Made by a program: the position numbers and the translations under genes. Below are positions 53,701-64,000 of a stretch of DNA of 64,000 nucleotides, piece by piece; the first letter of the stretch is position 1; every line of letters starts with the position of its first letter. The notes under the pieces are model-generated. The model made no database searches, was not told where the DNA came from, and saw nothing but the letters and a program-made list of their open reading frames with translations. This DNA is from Asterochloris sp. CNOR1 (taxonomy: Eukaryota; Chlorophyta; Trebouxiophyceae; Trebouxiales; Trebouxiaceae). The stretch spans positions 1,116,001-1,180,000 of the forward strand of contig OZ017757.1 in the NCBI GenBank assembly GCA_963969365.1, given 5' to 3'.

Positions 53701-56700
53701 AGCCCTCCAGGTCCCGCACCTGGCCTTGCAGGCTGGCTTCCTGCTGCTGGGCAGACTCAGCAGCCTGGGCAGCCGCAGCCTGCTGTTGTGTCAACTGTTG
53801 TCGCAGGCGCTCTCGTGAGCCCTCCAGGTCCCGCACCTGGCCTTGCAGGCTGGCCTCCTGCTGCTGGGCAGACTCAGCTGCCTGGGCAGCCGCAGCCTGC
53901 TCCTGTGCCAACTGGTGTTGCTGGCGCTGCTGTGAGCCCTCCAGGTCCCGCACCTGGCCTTGTAGGCTGGCTTCCTGCTGCTGGGCAGACTCAGCAACCT
54001 GGGCGGCAGCAGCCCGCACCTGTGCCAACTGCTGCAGGAGGCGCTGCTGTGGCCCCTCCAGGTCCCGCATCTGCCCATGCAGGCTGGCTTCCTGCTGCTG
54101 GGCAGACTCAGCAGCCTGGGCAGCAGCAGCCTGCTCCTGTGTCAACTGTTGTTGCAGGTGCCGCAGTGAGCCCTCCAGGTCTCGCACCTGGCCTTGTAAG
54201 CTGGCTTCCTGCTGCTGGGCAGACTCAGCAGCCTGGGCAGCAGCAGCCTGCTCCTGTGTCAACTGTTGTTGCAGGTGCCGCAGTGAGCCCTCCAGGTCCC
54301 GCACCTGGCCTTGTAGGCTGGCTTCCTGCTGCTGGGCAGACTCAGCAGCCTGGCGCCTTGCCTCTGCCAGCTCAGCAGAGCTGCGCTGCAGCCGACCCTC
54401 AAGACTTTGCATGTCTCCCTGCACAAACTCCAGCTCGCAGGCATGGGTATCACGCTGCTGCTGCGCAGATGCATTGGCCTCTGCTGCCCCGAGAAGGGCC
54501 TCATCCAGACGCCGCTGCAGAGAACCGCTGGCTGCTTTCAGCTGTGCACGCTCAGCCGCCCAGGCAGCGTGAGCCTGCTGTGCTGCGGCAGCAGCACTGG
54601 CAGTCTGCTGCCCAGCCTCCAGCAGCTGCTGTTGCTCAACAGGACAGCGCGAGTCAGCAGCCAGAGTGGCAGCCTGCCGCCCAGCCATTAGCACTTGCTG
54701 CTGCAGCTGCTCGATAGTATGCTGGGCCTCCTGCTGAGCAGTGGCCTGCCCGCGGTCCTTGCCAGCCTGGGCTCCCTCGCTCTGCTGTGCAGCAGAAGCC
54801 AGGGCTGCAGCCTGCTGCTGATGCTCTCCCAGCTGGCCCTGCAGCTGCTGCAGTGAATGCTGGAGAGTAGCCTTCTCGACTCTCAGGGAGTCCGCTGTTG
54901 CCTGCAGCAAGCTGCACTGCCGCTGAGCTGCTGCTAGGGCTTGTTGGTGCTCCTGAGCCTGGCCATCGCACCTGCAGCGACATTCATCGCACAGGCTGCA
55001 CACAGAGAGCAGGCAGGCCCTGGATCACACCATGCAGACAAGCCAGGTCTCGACAGGTTACAAGGCTGCTGCCTGCACGCAGTCGGCATGGCAGGCAGCA
55101 CAATTGTATGGCATGACAGAGCAGGGTAGCACCAAAGGGGCTGCAGCTGTTCAGCAAGGCACAGGCACCAGAGGGTCTATGTCCGTTCATAAGGGCCAAT
55201 CGTGCCTTGTATTGTGATGCAGGGAGCTGACCTTGTCTGCAGCTGCTGCAAATGTCTTTCCAGCTGGCCTCTGGCTGTTTGCAGCCAAGCAGCCTGGCCC
55301 TCTGCCTGTGCAAGCTGTGCCCGCATACTGCTAAGATCACTCCGAAGCTGTTGCTCAGCCTGAAGCAGCACATGATTGCCAGTGACAAGACTGCCTGCAG
55401 ATGGCTGTAGATCCCATTCTGCTTTCTGCAGTTAGGCAAGGGGAATGCAGAAGTGGTTCGGCTGATGTTGAGCAGGCCAAGCGAGAGGAAATGTACAGGA
55501 GCACTTGCTGCAGTTGGGACCTACCATCGCCGCAGGTGGTGCAGCTCAAACATCTCAGCAGCACGCTGACGAAGAGATTGTGGAGAATGAGGGTGGGGGC
55601 AGGCAGCCTGAAGTGCGTCTAGATGTGTGGCCGACCCAGAGGCACACCTGCTGCAGGGTTTCAAGCTGCTGCTGCAGAAGGTACTGGCTCTCCTCAGCTG
55701 CCTCCTTCTGGCGTAGAGCTGCAGAGAGCTGCTGCCTGACTGTGTCGGTGTCATGCCGCGCAGCAGCTGCCTGGGCAGTGCTGTGGTCCAGCAGGACCTG
55801 CAGCCTGACAGCAGAAGAGCTCTGTTTGAAACAAATGCAAGCTTGACAGCTGACTCGCTGTAATGAGGCCACTGGCTGCAATGGTAGTGACTTGCTGGCA
55901 GCCTTACTTGGGCCTGATCACAAGCAGCTTAGGCCTGATCACAAGCAGCATGGCCCCAATAAAGGCAAGCACAGTCAGCTGCATGAGGTACTGGGGTGCC
56001 TTGTGCTGGGCTGCCACACTGACCTCTTGGCATCCTTCTGGGAGCCTTGGAGCTGTTCCCTGGCCTCATGCAGCTGTGCTTGCAGAAATTCCTGCTCCTC
56101 AATCAGCCTGCGCTGCTTTTGTTCAGCTCTTGCCAGATCAGCATGCAGCAGGGCACAACGCTGCTGCATGGCGTGACCCAGATGGGCTGCGCTGCCTTGC
56201 TGGTCCTGCAGCGCATGACGTGGGCTGTTGCAAGTAGGTCTAGATGGTACAGAGCTTCTGAGGCTGTGTGGCGCCTGGTACACCTGCTGCCCGGTGCCAC
56301 ATCACATACAGGCATCTGGGCTATATACGCCCATGGCCAGACTGTCAATGCGTATCCCTGTTACTGTTTCAGATTTGCATGGGCTGCAATGTCTCCATGA
56401 CAGCCTCTGTCTGCATCTTGGTGCATCAAGCACTTTCTGAGGAGCGCAAGGCCTGCCCACCTCCGATGGCCCCGCAGCGGCAGCCTGTGCGGCTGCGAGG
56501 AGGTGATTCAAGTCCCACACCTGCCCTGACAGATCTGACAGCTCCTGCTTGGCCGCACATGAGAGCTGCATAGAAAACCAACCACTCAGTAACCGTCGTG
56601 CAGGGAACACAAAACACTGAGTAGCCACCAGCAGCTGCAGCAATCTGCAAAGCACAGACAGTGCTGCACCCGTAAACCACATGACCTCCCTCCTGCTTGA

Positions 56701-57516
56701 CCACATACAGTTGTGGCTGCATGCAAGAGACGGAGCATGCTGCACATAAACTTGCCGGTAGTCCTTGATGCTGCACATGAGAGCTGCATGCCTTCACCGT
56801 TGATGGATGACAGGATTGACAGCCGCAGCTCTCACCACCATCAGAACCCACCAGTAGGCAGTGGGGCTGGCAATGGTCATTGCTGACCTGGACACCACCA
56901 TTTTGCCCCGTCCACAGTAGGCTCCTGCCAGCAGGACCAGGGCTGACAGGCCTGCTGGGGCACAATGTCACTCCCAGCCCACAGGCCGGCCCCACCCCTG
57001 CCAGCCGGCGGCCCGGGCTGCAAGCCCTGGCTTGGCTGCCTGGCGGCATCGCAGAGCCTAGCCACTCCTGCACGTCCCTGAGCAATCCTGGAGCAGCTGG
57101 GTTGTCATGGCTTCTTGGGCAAGTCGCCTGCTGTGGCTGCCTGCTGTGTGAGGCAGGTGCCGGGGCACTGGCAGGTCTGTGCCAGCATCTTGGTGTTGGG
57201 CTGGTCCCTGACTCCGCACAGGGGCTCGTACCTGATGCCAGCACAATGCTGTGAACACTTGGCCTGCTGCCTCTTGCAATTGACCTGCCTCTGTGCCAGA
57301 TCTCGCCCAGGCCCAGGACATTGATGGATTGGCCAGCATCTGCTGTCACCAGGGGCAGAGATGCCTGTGAGGCCCAGCTGCATCTGCACAGCGCAACGAG
57401 ATGAGGATGCTCTCAGATGCCAGCTGATGAGAATTACTGCACTTGATGATGCTGCACCTGTTGGATGGCACTGCAGCACGCCTGGTGCCCTGTTCCCTCG
57501 ATGCACCGAAATCCAT
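47746..57516 (-). CDS. Giant coiled-coil protein (~2,290 residues)
   Basis: Exons in phase: 57516-57458 (proposed start MDFGASREQG), 57342-57285, a proline-rich one ending 56888, then 56565-56461, 56205-56024, 55819-55648, 55565-55525, 55390-55232, 54971-51062 (3.9 kb), 50825-49962, 49814-49731, 49486-49295, 49000-48839, 48565-48071, 47874-47746. From about 56565 to 49731 it is almost pure coiled coil rich in Q, A, E and L, including a 39-residue repeat array. The last quarter is disordered and S/P-rich, ending 'ILPFRRPGEIRRVSRDGR'. Such proteins serve at centrosomes, basal bodies, Golgi or nuclear matrix; sequence bias prevents assignment. The N-terminal exons are the weakest part. Confidence 0.7.
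53045..54365 (-). repeat. 117-bp coding repeat (39-residue coiled-coil unit)
   Basis: About eleven units of 117 bp, each encoding a variant of 'QQQEASLQGQVQDLEGSQQR' followed by 'LQQQLTQQQASAAQAAEAA'. Spacing of the 'gtgtcaactgttg' landmark is about 117 bp. Units near 53090-53320 and 53325-53555 also form a younger 234-bp duplication, since the minority form 'LQCQIQDLEG' recurs every second unit. The unit is not a multiple of seven residues, so heptads would drift between units. Confidence 0.88.
56555..56800 (-). repeat. Decayed copy of a coiled-coil gene exon start
   Basis: The acceptor and start of the exon at 56565 (plus 'gcacatgagagctgcatag') are echoed about 210 bp upstream on the coding strand, at 56773-56792 ('gcacatgagagctgcatgc'). 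The match is short, but it follows the pattern seen in other genes here. Confidence 0.6.
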
Positions 57517-57832
57517 GATCGAGCCCTCATGCTCAGGCCATCAGCCGGCCATCACAGAAGATTTAGGTCATCAAGTTCAAATCGGCCTCTCGTTCGAAGC
57601 TCCTCCAATCTGGCTCCTTCATTGGCATGTACTGTCTGAACCAGAGAGCTTCAGCTGCACCCACTCAGGGATTGTGCGGGTGAGCACCTCATTTTGGAAG
57701 TGCTGCTTGCATCAGAGGATGCTGTTTCGTAGGATGCCAAGACCCCTTCAATCAATGATGATTGATGCGAAACCTGCCGGGCAGTATGAGCTTGAGCTGG
57801 CCTGATGCAATTGATATGTGGAGCACCTTTGG
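57517..57832. promoter_or_regulatory. Divergent promoter region, coiled-coil gene and PGM
   Basis: About 316 bases separate the proposed starts of the two head-to-head genes. No supported exon is visible. The stretch is less GC-rich than the exons around it ('caatcaatgatgattgatgc' near 57750, an imperfect palindrome). Confidence 0.4.

Positions 57833-64000
<6,168 letters not shown>

Noticed and set aside
53086-54717. 543-codon open frame on the plus strand
   Set aside because: It is antisense to the 39-residue coiled-coil array; the repeat simply lacks stops in this frame. The minus strand has a 3.9-kb exon that joins in phase to both neighbours.

Overview
The window reads as nuclear DNA of a green alga (Chlorophyta, probably a trebouxiophyte or chlorophycean; inferred). 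It is GC-rich and packed with genes on both strands, almost all broken by many short introns whose acceptors end in TGCAG. It encodes a plastid ferredoxin:thioredoxin reductase subunit, a glucan-binding CBM20 protein and a phosphoglucomutase with a transit-peptide-like N-terminus, which fits a photosynthetic, starch-making cell. All gene models were built by eye from splice signals, reading-frame phase and family memory. Most introns were phase-checked, so exon borders are usually firm, but gene ends are less so.

Layout: GRWD1-like WD40 ribosome-biogenesis factor (+, 5' end outside the window, ends 3740); TDP1 with an N-terminal FHA domain (-, 3971-8564); a class IV PLP aminotransferase (+, 8656-10390) starting 91 bp from TDP1; a CID-type two-RRM protein (-, 10898-14464); IQCH homologue (-, 14499-26103) whose stop lies only 34 bp before the RRM gene's ATG; FTR catalytic subunit (+, 26210-27435) sharing a 106 bp divergent promoter with IQCH; CBM20 protein (-, 27644-30726).

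Next comes a compound mobile element, 30916-40935. It has 2.32 kb, nearly identical terminal inverted repeats beginning AG and ending CT, and is flanked by a 6-bp duplication TGGGCC. Its left arm is split by a second element (32398-35860) with 42-bp perfect inverted ends and its own 6-bp duplication ACTATT. The right arm keeps the unfilled target. The inner element carries no recognisable transposase but does carry a seven-exon gene for a probable secreted, cysteine-tailed protein. To the right lie a small unknown gene (41000-41633), a giant Q/A-rich disordered protein (-, 41920-47357), a ~2,290-residue coiled-coil protein with a 39-residue repeat array (-, 47746-57516) and phosphoglucomutase (+, 57833 to the window end).

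Two window-wide patterns stand out. First, many introns hold decayed copies of the neighbouring exon edge together with its splice site, often as short tandem arrays (clear in GRWD1, IQCH, CBM20 and PGM), as if introns grow by repeated local duplication across splice junctions. Second, GC-AG introns with an AG|GCAAG donor recur in at least four genes.
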